Positions 52,185 to 60,967 of a stretch of DNA of 64,000 bases are shown one piece after another (the first letter of the stretch is position 1; each line of letters opens with the position of its first letter). The stretch spans positions 1 to 64,000 of the forward strand of contig NZ_JOJE01000005.1 of the NCBI RefSeq assembly GCF_000720255.1, in the 5' to 3' direction. The position numbers and the translations under genes are program-made. This stretch comes from Streptomyces griseus subsp. griseus. Lineage in GTDB: Bacteria; Actinomycetota; Actinomycetes; Streptomycetales; Streptomycetaceae. The notes beneath the pieces were generated by a model. That model saw nothing but the letters and a program-made list of their open reading frames with translations. It had not been told where the DNA came from and made no database searches.

Positions 52185-53569
52185 TCTCGGTCCGTCCGCC
52201 CGCGCAGCCACACGTACACCGGGATCCCCGCGAAGAGGAACAGCACGCCCTGGTACACGGCCGCGTATCCGGCGCCCGCGATCAGCCAGAAGGAGAAGGC
52301 GAAGGAGAGGGCGGCGACGATCAGGTCGCGCACGAGACCGGCGGGGCGGACGCGCTCACGGGTGCCCTGGGCCAGCCAGTACAGCTGGGCGGCCGCCGAC
52401 AGGAGGTACGGCACGCAGCCGGTGAACGTGGTGATGAGGACCAGGACCCGGAACGTGGTGTCCGGGCCCGCCGTGTAGTTGAGGCCGATGAGGGCCGTGC
52501 CGAGGACCGCGACCGCCCACACGCCGAAGCCGGGCACCCCGCCCTTGTTCACCTTGGCGAAGGGCGCCGGGAAGAGCCCGTCGCGGGCGGCGGCGTACGG
52601 CATCTGCGCGGCCAGCAGGATCCAGCCGTTGAGGCAGCCGGTGATGGAGGCGACGGCGACCAGCGCGATCGCCGTGCCGCCCCAGGAGCCGCCGGTGATG
52701 GCGTTGACCGCGTCGGCGAAGGGCGCGCCGGAGTCGACCAGCTTGTCGTGCGGGACCAGGCCGAAGACGGCGACCGTACCGAGGATGTAGACGAGGGCGG
52801 AGGCCAGCGTGCCGAGGATGCTCGCGCGGCCCACCGTGCGCTCGGGGTCGTCGACCTCGCCCGCGCTGACCGCGGCCGACTCGACACCCAGGAAGCTGTA
52901 GAGCAGCAGCGCGGCGGAGGCGGCGAGGGCCCCGGGGACGCTGTCGCCGGTGGCGTTGAACGGGCCGAAGTTGTCGGTGTCGACGAAGAACAGGCCGACG
53001 GTGGCGACCAGCAGCAGCGGCACGAACTTGAGCACGGTGGAGACGATCTGGACGGCACCGACCCAGCGGGTGCCCGCGAAGTTCGCGGCGGCCGGCAGCC
53101 ACAGCGCGGCGAGTGCGACGACCGCCTCCAGGGCGTGGTCGCCGTGCAGGGGTATGAGGACGTCGACGTAGCCGACGACCGCGACGGCGAGCGCGGCGAT
53201 GCTGACCCAGCACATCGTCCAGTAGGACCACGCCGACAGGAAGCCGGCGAAGGGGCCGAACGCGTCGCGCGGATAGACGTACAGACCGCCCGTGACGGGG
53301 CTGCGCCGGGCGAGCTTGCCGAAGAGCAGGGCGAGCAGCACGGCGGCGACCGACAGGACGACGAAGGCGAGCAGGCTGAGCGTGCCGTAGGGGGCGACCG
53401 TGGCGGGCAGCGCGAAGATGCCGCCGCCGATGATGTTGCCCATGACGAGGGCGGTGGCGGCGGCGAGGCCGAAGGTGCGGCGACGCGTGGGGGGCGGCTT
53501 CGCCTCGGGCTCCGTCGGTTCCGTCGGTTCCGTCGGTTCCGTGGCTTCGGCGGGGCTGGGGACTGTCAT
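52136..53569 (-). CDS. APC-family amino-acid permease
   Basis: The 477-residue protein has about 12 membrane helices and the APC helix-1 signature (ALVMGNIIGGGIFALPAT). Other conserved segments are GGLYVYPRDAFGPFAGFLSA and AASAALLLYSFLGVESAAV. It reads most like basic-amino-acid/polyamine or YjdE-type antiporters. The N-terminal tail carries a TEP tripeptide repeat encoded by tandem TTCCGTCGG units. It is divergent from the homocysteine S-methyltransferase gene, so S-methylmethionine or methionine is a plausible substrate by analogy with MmuP/MmuM pairs; this is inference only. Confidence 0.85.
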   Translation of the reverse strand: MTVPSPAEATEPTEPTEPTEPEAKPPPTRRRTFGLAAATALVMGNIIGGGIFALPATVAPYGTLSLLAFVVLSVAAVLLALLFGKLARRSPVTGGLYVYPRDAFGPFAGFLSAWSYWTMCWVSIAALAVAVVGYVDVLIPLHGDHALEAVVALAALWLPAAANFAGTRWVGAVQIVSTVLKFVPLLLVATVGLFFVDTDNFGPFNATGDSVPGALAASAALLLYSFLGVESAAVSAGEVDDPERTVGRASILGTLASALVYILGTVAVFGLVPHDKLVDSGAPFADAVNAITGGSWGGTAIALVAVASITGCLNGWILLAAQMPYAAARDGLFPAPFAKVNKGGVPGFGVWAVAVLGTALIGLNYTAGPDTTFRVLVLITTFTGCVPYLLSAAAQLYWLAQGTRERVRPAGLVRDLIVAALSFAFSFWLIAGAGYAAVYQGVLFLFAGIPVYVWLRGRTDRDQSSGAASSSPSLPRP

Positions 53570-53693
53570 GGCTGTTCCTGGCGGTCCGGGGGAGGGTTCT
53601 CGGGGGGGAGAGCGTGATCGTAACCCGGCGTCCCATATCGTGGGCGATCTGTTCATGTACTGGACACATCCGGAGGTGGGCGCGGGGTTCGGC

Positions 53694-53699
53694 TAGCGT
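53694..53699 (+). promoter_or_regulatory. Leaderless-type -10 box of mmuM (TAGCGT)
   Basis: TAGCGT ends 6 bp before the mmuM ATG and no ribosome binding site is present, as expected for a leaderless mRNA. Confidence 0.5.
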
Positions 53700-53705
53700 C
53701 GGGGC

Positions 53706-54656
53706 ATGACCAGCGACATCCCGTCCACGGAAATCCCCGCGGCCTCTCTCGCCGAAGCGCTCGCCGCCGGAACCGTCGTCCTCGACGGCGGCATGTCCAA
53801 CCAGCTCGAGTCCGCCGGGCACGACCTGAGCGACGCGCTGTGGTCCGCGCGGCTGCTCGCCGAGCAGCCCGAGGCGATCACCGAGGCGCACCTCGCCTAC
53901 TTCGAGGCCGGTGCGAACGTCGCGATCACCTCCAGCTACCAGGCCACCTTCGAGGGCTTCGCCCGGCGTGGCATCGCCCGTGCGGAGGCGGTCCGGCTGC
54001 TCGGGCTGAGCGTGGAGCTGGCCCGTGAGGCGGCCGGGCAGGCGCGGGCCGGGGGCACGGCGCGTCCGATGTGGGTGGCCGCGTCGGTCGGCCCGTACGG
54101 GGCGATGCTGGCGGACGGCTCCGAGTACCGGGGCCGCTACGGGCTGAGCGTCGACGAACTGGAGCGCTTCCACCGGCCCCGCATGGAGGTGCTGGCCGCC
54201 GCGCGTCCCGATGTGTTCGCCCTGGAGACGGTCCCGGACGCCGACGAGGCCCTGGCACTGCTGCGCGCGGTGCGCGGGCTCGGGGTGCCGGCCTGGCTGT
54301 CGTACAGCGTGTCCGGCGACCGCACGCGGGCCGGTCAGCCCCTGGAGGAGGCCTTCGCCCTGGCCGCCGACGCCGACGAGGTGATCGCGGTCGGCGTGAA
54401 CTGCTGCTCCCCCGAGGACGTCGACGGCGCCGCCGAGACCGCGGCGCGCGTGACCGGCAAGCCGGTGGTCGTCTACCCGAACAGCGGCGAGGCCTGGGAC
54501 GCCGGGGCCCGCGCCTGGAAGGGCCGCTCCACGTTCACGGCCGACCAGGTCAAGGGCTGGCGGCAGGCCGGCGCACGACTGATCGGCGGCTGCTGCCGAG
54601 TGGGCCCGCAGGCGATCGGGGACATCGCGCGGACGCTTGCCCGGACGTCGGCGTAA
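53706..54656 (+). CDS. mmuM: Homocysteine S-methyltransferase
   Basis: The 316-residue enzyme moves a methyl group from S-methylmethionine (or SAM) to homocysteine, giving methionine. Zinc ligands are visible: Cys in GVNCCSPEDV and the pair in GGCCRVGP near the C-terminus. The barrel start VLDGGMSNQLESAGHDLSD and the block SYQATFEGFARRGI are characteristic. It lacks a ribosome binding site, and a TAGCGT box lies 6 bp upstream. It is divergent from an amino-acid permease gene. Confidence 0.92.
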   Translation: MTSDIPSTEIPAASLAEALAAGTVVLDGGMSNQLESAGHDLSDALWSARLLAEQPEAITEAHLAYFEAGANVAITSSYQATFEGFARRGIARAEAVRLLGLSVELAREAAGQARAGGTARPMWVAASVGPYGAMLADGSEYRGRYGLSVDELERFHRPRMEVLAAARPDVFALETVPDADEALALLRAVRGLGVPAWLSYSVSGDRTRAGQPLEEAFALAADADEVIAVGVNCCSPEDVDGAAETAARVTGKPVVVYPNSGEAWDAGARAWKGRSTFTADQVKGWRQAGARLIGGCCRVGPQAIGDIARTLARTSA

Positions 54657-54770
54657 GAACGGCCACCTGGCCCGATCCACGCCGCTGCCCGTGCCCCGCT
54701 GCTAGCCTCCGCTGCGGGAACCGGTCGGCCCGAGGCGGCCGTTGTTCCCACGGGGAGAGGGGCCGGGGGA

Positions 54771-55838
54771 ATGACCAGGAAGCACGAGGACGCGGGGCGC
54801 AGCACCATCCGGGACGTCGCCGCCCGCGCGGGCGTGTCCGCGTCGACGGTGTCGCGGGTGCTCGGCGGGGTGTATCCGGTGAGTTCGGCGACCCGTACGC
54901 GCGTGATGCGGGCGGTGCGGGAGATGGACTACGTCGCCGACGCGCGCGCCAAGGCGATAGCGGGCGTGGGGACACCGGCGCTCGCGTTCGTCCTGGAGGA
55001 CATCACCGGTCCGTCGTTCGCGCACATGGCGCACGGCGTGGAGCGGGAGGCGAACCGGCACGGCCATCTGTGCCTGGTGTGCAGCACGGAGGGCGACGTG
55101 CGGCACGAACTGGAGTTCGTCGAGATGATGCGGGCCCAGCGGGCCGCCGCCGTGATCCTGGTCGGCGGCACCGCCGACACCCCGGAGTACCGCGAACGCA
55201 CGCGCCGCATCGCCGAGTCGCTCGCCTCGGTGGGCTCCCGCCTGGTCCTGTGCGGCCGTCCGCCGCTCGGCCCCGGGGTGCCGGTGACGGTCATCGAGTA
55301 CGACAACGAGGGCGGCGCGTACGCCCTCGTCGCCCATGTCCTGGCCCAGGGCCACCGGCGGATCCTGTTCCTCGGCGGCGAAGCGGAGCACACCACGGCG
55401 CAGGGCCGCGAGCGCGGCTATCTCGCCGCCCACCGCGCCCGCGGAGTGGAGCCCGACCCGGCCCTGCTGCTGCACGGCGACTTCACCCGCGACGCGGGTC
55501 ACCGGCTGATGCGCCACGCCCTGAAGGAGGGGCTGGAGTTCACGGCGGTCGTCGCCGCGACCGACATGGTCGCCGCCGGCGCGCTCACCGCCCTGCACGA
55601 GGCGGGCCTGGACGTCCCGGGCGACGTGTCGCTCGCGGGCTACGACGACATCCCGTTCGCCCGTGACCTGCGCCCCGCCCTCACCACGGTCCACGTCCCG
55701 TACGAGGAGCTGGGCCGCCTCGCCGTCCGCACGGCACTGGGCAGACGCGCGGACGCCCCGGCGGAGCACCTGTTGCTGGGGACGCATGTGGTGGTGCGGA
55801 ACTCGGTGGGGGCGGCGGGTGAGGCCGCCGGTGGGTGA
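54771..55838 (+). CDS. LacI-family transcriptional regulator
   Basis: The 355-residue protein has a LacI HTH (about 11-35: TIRDVAARAGVSASTVSRVL) with a hinge, then a periplasmic-binding-protein-like core: FVLEDITGPSFAHMAHGVER, a CSTEGDVRHEL strand, the ATDMVAAGALTALHEAGLDV dimer segment and SLAGYDDIPFARDLRPALTT. It responds to a sugar or derivative. Its gene is solitary, with TAGCCT at 54703-54708 as a weak promoter candidate. The cell-wall degradation cluster to the left has LacI-type operators, making this regulator one candidate to bind them. Confidence 0.92.
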   Translation: MTRKHEDAGRSTIRDVAARAGVSASTVSRVLGGVYPVSSATRTRVMRAVREMDYVADARAKAIAGVGTPALAFVLEDITGPSFAHMAHGVEREANRHGHLCLVCSTEGDVRHELEFVEMMRAQRAAAVILVGGTADTPEYRERTRRIAESLASVGSRLVLCGRPPLGPGVPVTVIEYDNEGGAYALVAHVLAQGHRRILFLGGEAEHTTAQGRERGYLAAHRARGVEPDPALLLHGDFTRDAGHRLMRHALKEGLEFTAVVAATDMVAAGALTALHEAGLDVPGDVSLAGYDDIPFARDLRPALTTVHVPYEELGRLAVRTALGRRADAPAEHLLLGTHVVVRNSVGAAGEAAGG

Positions 55839-55847
55839 GGGGCGTAC

Positions 55848-55861
55848 GGCCGGCGCCGGCC
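55848..55861. terminator. GC palindrome after the lacI-type gene
   Basis: GGCCGGCGCCGGCC is perfectly self-complementary and lies 9 bp past the stop codon. It could form a short stem at the transcript end. Confidence 0.35.
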
Positions 55862-55994
55862 GGAACAGCGCCGGGGCGCCGTGATCGCGAGCCGGCCATC
55901 GCCGGCACCCCCGCGAACGGCGTCGCCGGACCGGTCGTCGGCGACGTCACCGTCGAGGCCTGCCCGCGCTGCCCTCATGCGCCTGCCCCGTGCC

Positions 55995-56037
55995 GACGGC
56001 CGCCCTGCCGGATCCACGCTCCTGCCGGGCGGCCGTC
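55995..56037 (-). terminator. Terminator hairpin of the repeat-protein gene
   Basis: Perfect 11-bp arms GACGGCCGCCC / GGGCGGCCGTC enclose a 21-nt loop, 13 nt after the stop of the minus-strand gene. Confidence 0.65.
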
Positions 56038-56049
56038 GCACCATGACCG

Positions 56050-57798
56050 TCAACTGTCCGAGCGGAATGCCCCGTGGACCCGCAAGTTGCCCTGGATCGC
56101 CACCATGTCCTCGTTGACGTGCATGATCCACGCATCCTCGGTACGGACCGACAGGAGCCGGTTGGCGTTCACCTTCCCCAGGTACAGCGACTCCCCGTGG
56201 ACGATCAGCCTGAACCGCTCGTGGTCGGTCGTCAGCTTGTCCCTGACCGTCAGGTCGCCCGCGATCACCGCGCCCCCGACCTCCAGGTTGCGCATCGGCC
56301 TGAGATCGCCGTTGACGGTGAGGTCACCACCGACGACGACGTTCCCGGCAGCGTTCAGGTCGCCCTCGGCGTCCAGTCGGCCGTGGACGACCAGCCGGGA
56401 CGGGCCTGCCTGCGTCTCCAGCACGTCGGCGACGGTCAGCCCGCCCTCGACGGTGAGGCGTTCCTTCACCCGGGCCCGACGGGTGACCAGGTCGTTGAGG
56501 TCCGCCTCGGCGGCTGCGACGGTCCCCCACTGCCGGCTTCCAGCGCCTTGGAACACGTTCACCCCGTCGGGCGGGAATTCGATCCATCCGGCGCTGCTGT
56601 CGCGGCCCTGCACCCACTTGGTGTTCACGCCGTTCAGGTCCGCCTCGTCAGCGGCGACGGTTCCCCACTCCTGCGTCCCGTCCTTGCGTACGTCGATTCC
56701 GGATAGCGGGAATTCGATCCATCCCTTGCCGGCGTCGCGTTCCCCCACCCACTTGGTGTTCACACCGTTCGCGCTGACCGTGTCCGCCGTGACGGTCCCC
56801 AAGTCGCTCCCCTCGCCATGACCGACCTTGATTCCGTCGGGCTGGAACTCGATCCACCCGGCGCCGTCGGCGCGGCTCCGTACCCACGTCGTGTTCACGA
56901 CGTCCAGCTCGGCCTTGGCCGCCGTGACGACCCCCGGTGCGCCGGATGGTTCGTGGATCTCCGCTCCCCGCGCGGAGAAGGTGATCCGCCCCCCGTGCGT
57001 CGTGCCCTCGGCCCACGGGGTGTGGATTCCGTTGGTGGCGGTGACGCTTTCGAACTCGGGGCTGCGCAGCTGTACGGTGGTGGTGAGGAAGTACCCCGGT
57101 TGCTGCCCGGTCCTGGGGGTGGCTACCAGGGTGTAGGTGGCGTCGCGTTTCGGCGTGTTGTCCGCACCCGGTGACCACTGCCAGCCGGACCCCAGTCGCC
57201 GCTCGGCGGGCTCCTTGACGCCGTCCGGCCGCTGGATCTCGTACTTCAGCGTGTCGGGTCCGTCCCACAGCAGGACGACGTTCTCGCCCGCTTCCACCAG
57301 CGCCACCTCCGGACGGAAGTTGCGCGGCACCCTGGGCGCCTGCTTCAACAGGCTCAGAGTGAGGGGGTGCTCCCGCACATCCCTCTCCCCCTCCGAGATC
57401 TCCCTCACCGTCAGCAGGACCAGCCCCGGCTTGCTGGAGACGGGAAAGCCGTCCAGCGACAGGACCATGGCATCGCCCGGAGTGAACAGACCGCCGTTCC
57501 GGCCGGCGGACACCGCGAGGACACCGGCCGTGTCGTCCCAGTGCGAGGTCGGATCATCCCCGAACCTCACCGCATACGTCCGCTCGATTCGTGCGTCGAT
57601 CGTCTTCGGATCGGTGGTGAGATGGCCGTCCTCGTTCCCACAGGGCACTTCCACCTCGATGGAGTGCCAGGGCACCCAGTCCGTGGTCGGGTTGGAGATG
57701 ACGATGTACACCGCCCCCACGGACTGCTCGTCCGATTCCGACTCGGACACCTGGAGCGGAGCCGGGTCGGTCAGGATTTCGTAGCTCAGAGAAGCCAC
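56050..57798 (-). CDS. Repeat protein with beta-helical C-terminus, function unknown
   Basis: I start at the GTG at 57798 (AGGGG about 9 nt upstream), giving 582 residues; an ATG at 57909 would add 37 unlikely residues. There is no signal peptide. Residues 1-300 are three or four beta-sandwich-like segments (VGAVYIVISNPTTDWVPWHS; VALVEAGENVVLLWDGPD). Three 45-46-residue repeats begin at 301, 346 and 391, each opening VNT(T/K)WV and containing GWIEFP-like and GTV-A motifs. Residues about 445-582 form a bactofilin- or tail-fibre-like ladder (VVVGGDLTVNGDLRPMRNLE; GGAVIAGDLTV). I do not recognise the family; a structural fibre or scaffold is my best guess. The carboxylesterase gene is 184 bp upstream on the same strand. 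Confidence 0.7.
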   Translation of the reverse strand: MASLSYEILTDPAPLQVSESESDEQSVGAVYIVISNPTTDWVPWHSIEVEVPCGNEDGHLTTDPKTIDARIERTYAVRFGDDPTSHWDDTAGVLAVSAGRNGGLFTPGDAMVLSLDGFPVSSKPGLVLLTVREISEGERDVREHPLTLSLLKQAPRVPRNFRPEVALVEAGENVVLLWDGPDTLKYEIQRPDGVKEPAERRLGSGWQWSPGADNTPKRDATYTLVATPRTGQQPGYFLTTTVQLRSPEFESVTATNGIHTPWAEGTTHGGRITFSARGAEIHEPSGAPGVVTAAKAELDVVNTTWVRSRADGAGWIEFQPDGIKVGHGEGSDLGTVTADTVSANGVNTKWVGERDAGKGWIEFPLSGIDVRKDGTQEWGTVAADEADLNGVNTKWVQGRDSSAGWIEFPPDGVNVFQGAGSRQWGTVAAAEADLNDLVTRRARVKERLTVEGGLTVADVLETQAGPSRLVVHGRLDAEGDLNAAGNVVVGGDLTVNGDLRPMRNLEVGGAVIAGDLTVRDKLTTDHERFRLIVHGESLYLGKVNANRLLSVRTEDAWIMHVNEDMVAIQGNLRVHGAFRSDS

Positions 57799-57982
57799 TG
57801 TCGAAAACCCCTGTTTCTGCTGTGCGGGCGCTCGCCCCCCACGGGCGCAGTCCCCGTCGTCCTCCACAGCGCTGTCCCGCCGGACGGCCCAAGAACCCCC
57901 ATTCGTCATAACCGGCGCGAACCAGACCTGTACTGTCCGAAACAGGGATTACCGACTTTCCGGGTGTGATCGGCGCACGTGA

Positions 57983-59596
57983 TCACTGCCGACGGACGGC
58001 GCCGGGGCGCCGGAGTCGCCGTACCACTGACCGCAGTTGCGTACTCCGTGGCGGCGAACCGTCGGCCGGGATCGACGCGGGGATGGGTTCCTCGGCGCTG
58101 AGGGCGCGGGTGGCGTCCGCGGCGGCCCACAGCACCAGCTCCGGATCCCGCAGGCCGCGTGCGGTGTACGGGCCGTCCACGGCATCCCGTCCGCCGTCGC
58201 CGAAGACCCGTACCGGATGCGAGGCGTCCCAGGGCTCCCAGCCCGGGTCGCCGTCGGTGACGAACCGCACCCAGGCACCGTGCATCGCGTCCGCGAGCTC
58301 CTGAGGGGCGCCGTCGCCCGCCAGCCTGGCCGACTCGGGCACCTGCCCGGTGTCGAAGACGAAGCCGAGCTCCAGGGCGTGGCAGGCGCCGAGGTCGGGC
58401 AGCAAGGAGGGCCAGACGAACTCGTAGACGTACGAGGAGCCGGGCCGGGCGTCGGCCAGGCGGTGCAGCGGCAGCCGCAGGAGGTGGTCGGTGACCATCT
58501 GGCCGACGGTCTCGGCGGTGCCGGCCCGGGGGTGCAGGGTGCGGTAGCCGCGGACCACCTCGTGGCCGCAGTGGCAGCGGGCCATGGCACCGGCCAGGGC
58601 GACCGCGCCCAGCCGGTCGACGCGGTCCAGGAGGCCGCCCGGGACCAGCCACAGGCGGTACTCGTCTCGGGTCCACCCCATCATCAGGTCGGCGCCGCGG
58701 GCCGCCTCACCGTCGACGAGGGCCTCCAGCGGGTCGCGGGGTACGAGGTCTCCGTCGACCACGATGCCGAAGGCGGGCCCGCCGAGGACCGGGCTGCTGA
58801 GGCGTCCGACCTCGGCCTGGGTCCGCAGCAGCAGGTCGCGGTCGACGGCGGCGAAGGCCTCGGCGGTGGCGGGGACCTTCAGCCGGGCCGCCATCCTGCG
58901 CACCATGCGCCGTACCTTGTCCCGGTCGCTCGCCTCGGGCGGCCCGCTCTGGAGTACGGCCCGCCGGAACAGGCCCTGGGCCTGCGGGGCGGCGATCAGG
59001 GCGCCCACGCTGATGGCGCCGGCCGACTGCCCGCACAGGGTCACCCGGTCGGGGTCGCCGCCGAAGGCCGCGATGGACTCGTGGACCCAGCGCAGTGCGG
59101 CGAGCTGGTCGCGCAGTCCGCAGTTGGCGGGGGCGTCCGGGAACAGTCCGTAGCCCTCCACCCCGAGTCGGTAGTTCACCGAGACCAGGACGATGCCGTC
59201 GCGGGCGAAGGGGTACCCGTCGTAGATCGGTACGGCCGAGGAACCCCTGGTCAGGGCTCCGCCGTGCAGCCACACCATGACCGGGAGCCGGGCACCGGGG
59301 CCCGGCTCCGGTGTCCACACGTTGAGATTGAGACAGTCGTCCCCGGACACCACCGGGTCGGAGAGGTACTGCGCGAAGGCCTCGGAGTACGGCGGCTTCG
59401 GGGGCGTCGGCCCGAAGGAGCCCGCGTCCCGCACCCCGTCCCACGGCTCGGGCGGGGCGGGGGGCAGGAAACGGCGAGGGCCGAAGGGCGGGGCGGCGTA
59501 CGGTATGCCGCGGAACACCGCGACACCGTGTTCGAATCTGCCGCGCACCGCCCCGTGGGGCGTGTCGACCACAGGGTCCGTCAGGTCTGCCGTCAT
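57983..59596 (-). CDS. Type-B carboxylesterase
   Basis: The 537-residue enzyme has type-B signatures: GAVRGRFEHGVAVFRGIPYA, DDCLNLNVWTP, the oxyanion WLHGGAL, and the nucleophile elbow GQSAG (Ser about residue 190). A VVDGDLVPRDPLEAL segment follows. No signal peptide is obvious, so it is cytoplasmic or exported by another route. The catalytic His is expected near the C-terminus (CHALELGFVFDT), where the Glu/His pairing fits the family. Its substrate is unknown. It lies between the repeat protein and the alginate-lyase-like genes, all on the minus strand. Confidence 0.87.
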   Translation of the reverse strand: MTADLTDPVVDTPHGAVRGRFEHGVAVFRGIPYAAPPFGPRRFLPPAPPEPWDGVRDAGSFGPTPPKPPYSEAFAQYLSDPVVSGDDCLNLNVWTPEPGPGARLPVMVWLHGGALTRGSSAVPIYDGYPFARDGIVLVSVNYRLGVEGYGLFPDAPANCGLRDQLAALRWVHESIAAFGGDPDRVTLCGQSAGAISVGALIAAPQAQGLFRRAVLQSGPPEASDRDKVRRMVRRMAARLKVPATAEAFAAVDRDLLLRTQAEVGRLSSPVLGGPAFGIVVDGDLVPRDPLEALVDGEAARGADLMMGWTRDEYRLWLVPGGLLDRVDRLGAVALAGAMARCHCGHEVVRGYRTLHPRAGTAETVGQMVTDHLLRLPLHRLADARPGSSYVYEFVWPSLLPDLGACHALELGFVFDTGQVPESARLAGDGAPQELADAMHGAWVRFVTDGDPGWEPWDASHPVRVFGDGGRDAVDGPYTARGLRDPELVLWAAADATRALSAEEPIPASIPADGSPPRSTQLRSVVRRLRRPGAVRRQ

Positions 59597-59688
59597 ACGC
59601 CCACCAGCCCTTCCTCGTGCTCGTGCACCGGTAACACCAGAGCACCGGATCGACGCGTGGTATTCCGGCGCACGAGCCTGTGAGGGGG

Positions 59689-60942
59689 CTATTTGGCGTA
59701 CATCAGGGTGCCGAAGCCGAGCTGGTCGTAGCCGCCGCTGTTGGGTCCGTAGTCCCCGCCGCCGCCCTCGGGAGCGACGAGGTCGTAGTACATCTGCGAA
59801 ATGTACTTGTCGTCCAGGAAGAGGCGTCGGTTGTAGTGGAAGTGGAGCATGGCCCACACGGGACGGAGCTGGCCGCGGGAGTCGGAGGCGATGACCGTGT
59901 GCGACTGCTGGGAGCAGGTGGTGCCGGTGCCCCAGGTGTAGGTGGTGTAGGGCACGTCCATGCCCAGGTTGTACTTGGCGACGTACTGGGCGCCCTTCAT
60001 GAAGCGTCTGCCGTCGTACGAGTACAGGTCGTCGCCCTGGTTCCAGGCCATCTCGCAGATCGCGCCCATCTGGCCCATGCCCATGACGGTGTGGCCCTGG
60101 TCGCGGCCGGACTCCTGCCACTGGCCGAGGTCGTAGCCGCCGATGTTCGAGTACAGGAACGGCACCGCGTGCTGGATGGAGCCGTTGCCGGCGCCGGACT
60201 TGAAGTACGTGACGGCCTGGTCGTACTTCGCGGCGTTGTCGGTGAGGATCCCGATGGCCATGACCGAGGCCATGTTGCACAGGTCCCAGTTGGCCCAGTA
60301 GTTGGTGATGCAGGCGCCGTTGTGGTGGGTCAGGAAGTCGTTGTTCATCGGGTAGAAGACGTTGACCATCATCTTCTGGAACTTGGCCAGGTCGAACCCG
60401 GCGTAGCCGCGCATGAGTTCGGCGGCCTGGCAGAACGTCCAGCCGTAGATGCCGGCGGCGAGGAAGCGGTCGGCGTTGCCCTGGATGGACGTGAGCGTGT
60501 TCGCCCAGGCGTTGAGGATGCGCACCGCGCAGTCCGCGTTGGCGCTGGTGCCGCCGACCACCCAGCGCAGGGCGTTCTGGTAGGCGGCGGCGATGTCGTT
60601 GTAGAGGATGCCGTAGTTCTCGGGGTAGCCCGATCCGCGGTAGACCGTGGCCTGCGGGTTGGGTGTCCAGGTGGACGCCGAGTGGGAGTTGGCGGTCAGC
60701 TTGTTCCAGCCGGACAGCCAGGGGTCGTCGCCCGCGGCGACCCTGACCTTGGCGCGGTTGATGTCGCCGGCGTTGTGCAGCATGCCGGGGTGGGTGAAGG
60801 TCGCCGGAGCGGCGTCGGCGGTGGTGGCGGTGGCGGTGGCGCCGAGTGCGAGGGCGGCGGTGATGCCGCCGGCGGTCTTCAGCAGACCGCGGCGGCTCAC
60901 CTCGCCGCTGTGGAGGTGCTCGTGGGGGGAAATGCGGCTCAT
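59689..60942 (-). CDS. Secreted alginate-lyase-superfamily protein
   Basis: The 417-residue protein has a Tat-type signal (SRRGLLKTAGGITAALALG) and an (alpha/alpha) barrel of the alginate_lyase (PF05426) type. Characteristic blocks are HPGMLHNAGDINRAKVRVAA, NALRWVVGG, MNNDFLTHHNGACITNYWAN with a likely catalytic His/Asn, and ESGRDQGHTVMGMGQMG with another catalytic-looking His. I start at the ATG at 60942 (GGAG upstream); an ATG 15 bp earlier is possible. Its start is 25 bp downstream of the stop of a larger paralogue, so the two form an operon. The polysaccharide substrate could be alginate or another uronate polymer. Confidence 0.8.
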   Translation of the reverse strand: MSRISPHEHLHSGEVSRRGLLKTAGGITAALALGATATATTADAAPATFTHPGMLHNAGDINRAKVRVAAGDDPWLSGWNKLTANSHSASTWTPNPQATVYRGSGYPENYGILYNDIAAAYQNALRWVVGGTSANADCAVRILNAWANTLTSIQGNADRFLAAGIYGWTFCQAAELMRGYAGFDLAKFQKMMVNVFYPMNNDFLTHHNGACITNYWANWDLCNMASVMAIGILTDNAAKYDQAVTYFKSGAGNGSIQHAVPFLYSNIGGYDLGQWQESGRDQGHTVMGMGQMGAICEMAWNQGDDLYSYDGRRFMKGAQYVAKYNLGMDVPYTTYTWGTGTTCSQQSHTVIASDSRGQLRPVWAMLHFHYNRRLFLDDKYISQMYYDLVAPEGGGGDYGPNSGGYDQLGFGTLMYAK

Positions 60943-60967
60943 GCGGTGCGGCTCCAATCACATGGAT

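Noticed and set aside
56050..57909. ATG at 57909 as the start of the repeat protein
   Set aside because: It lacks a ribosome binding site and the first 37 residues are low in structure; the GTG at 57798 is better placed.
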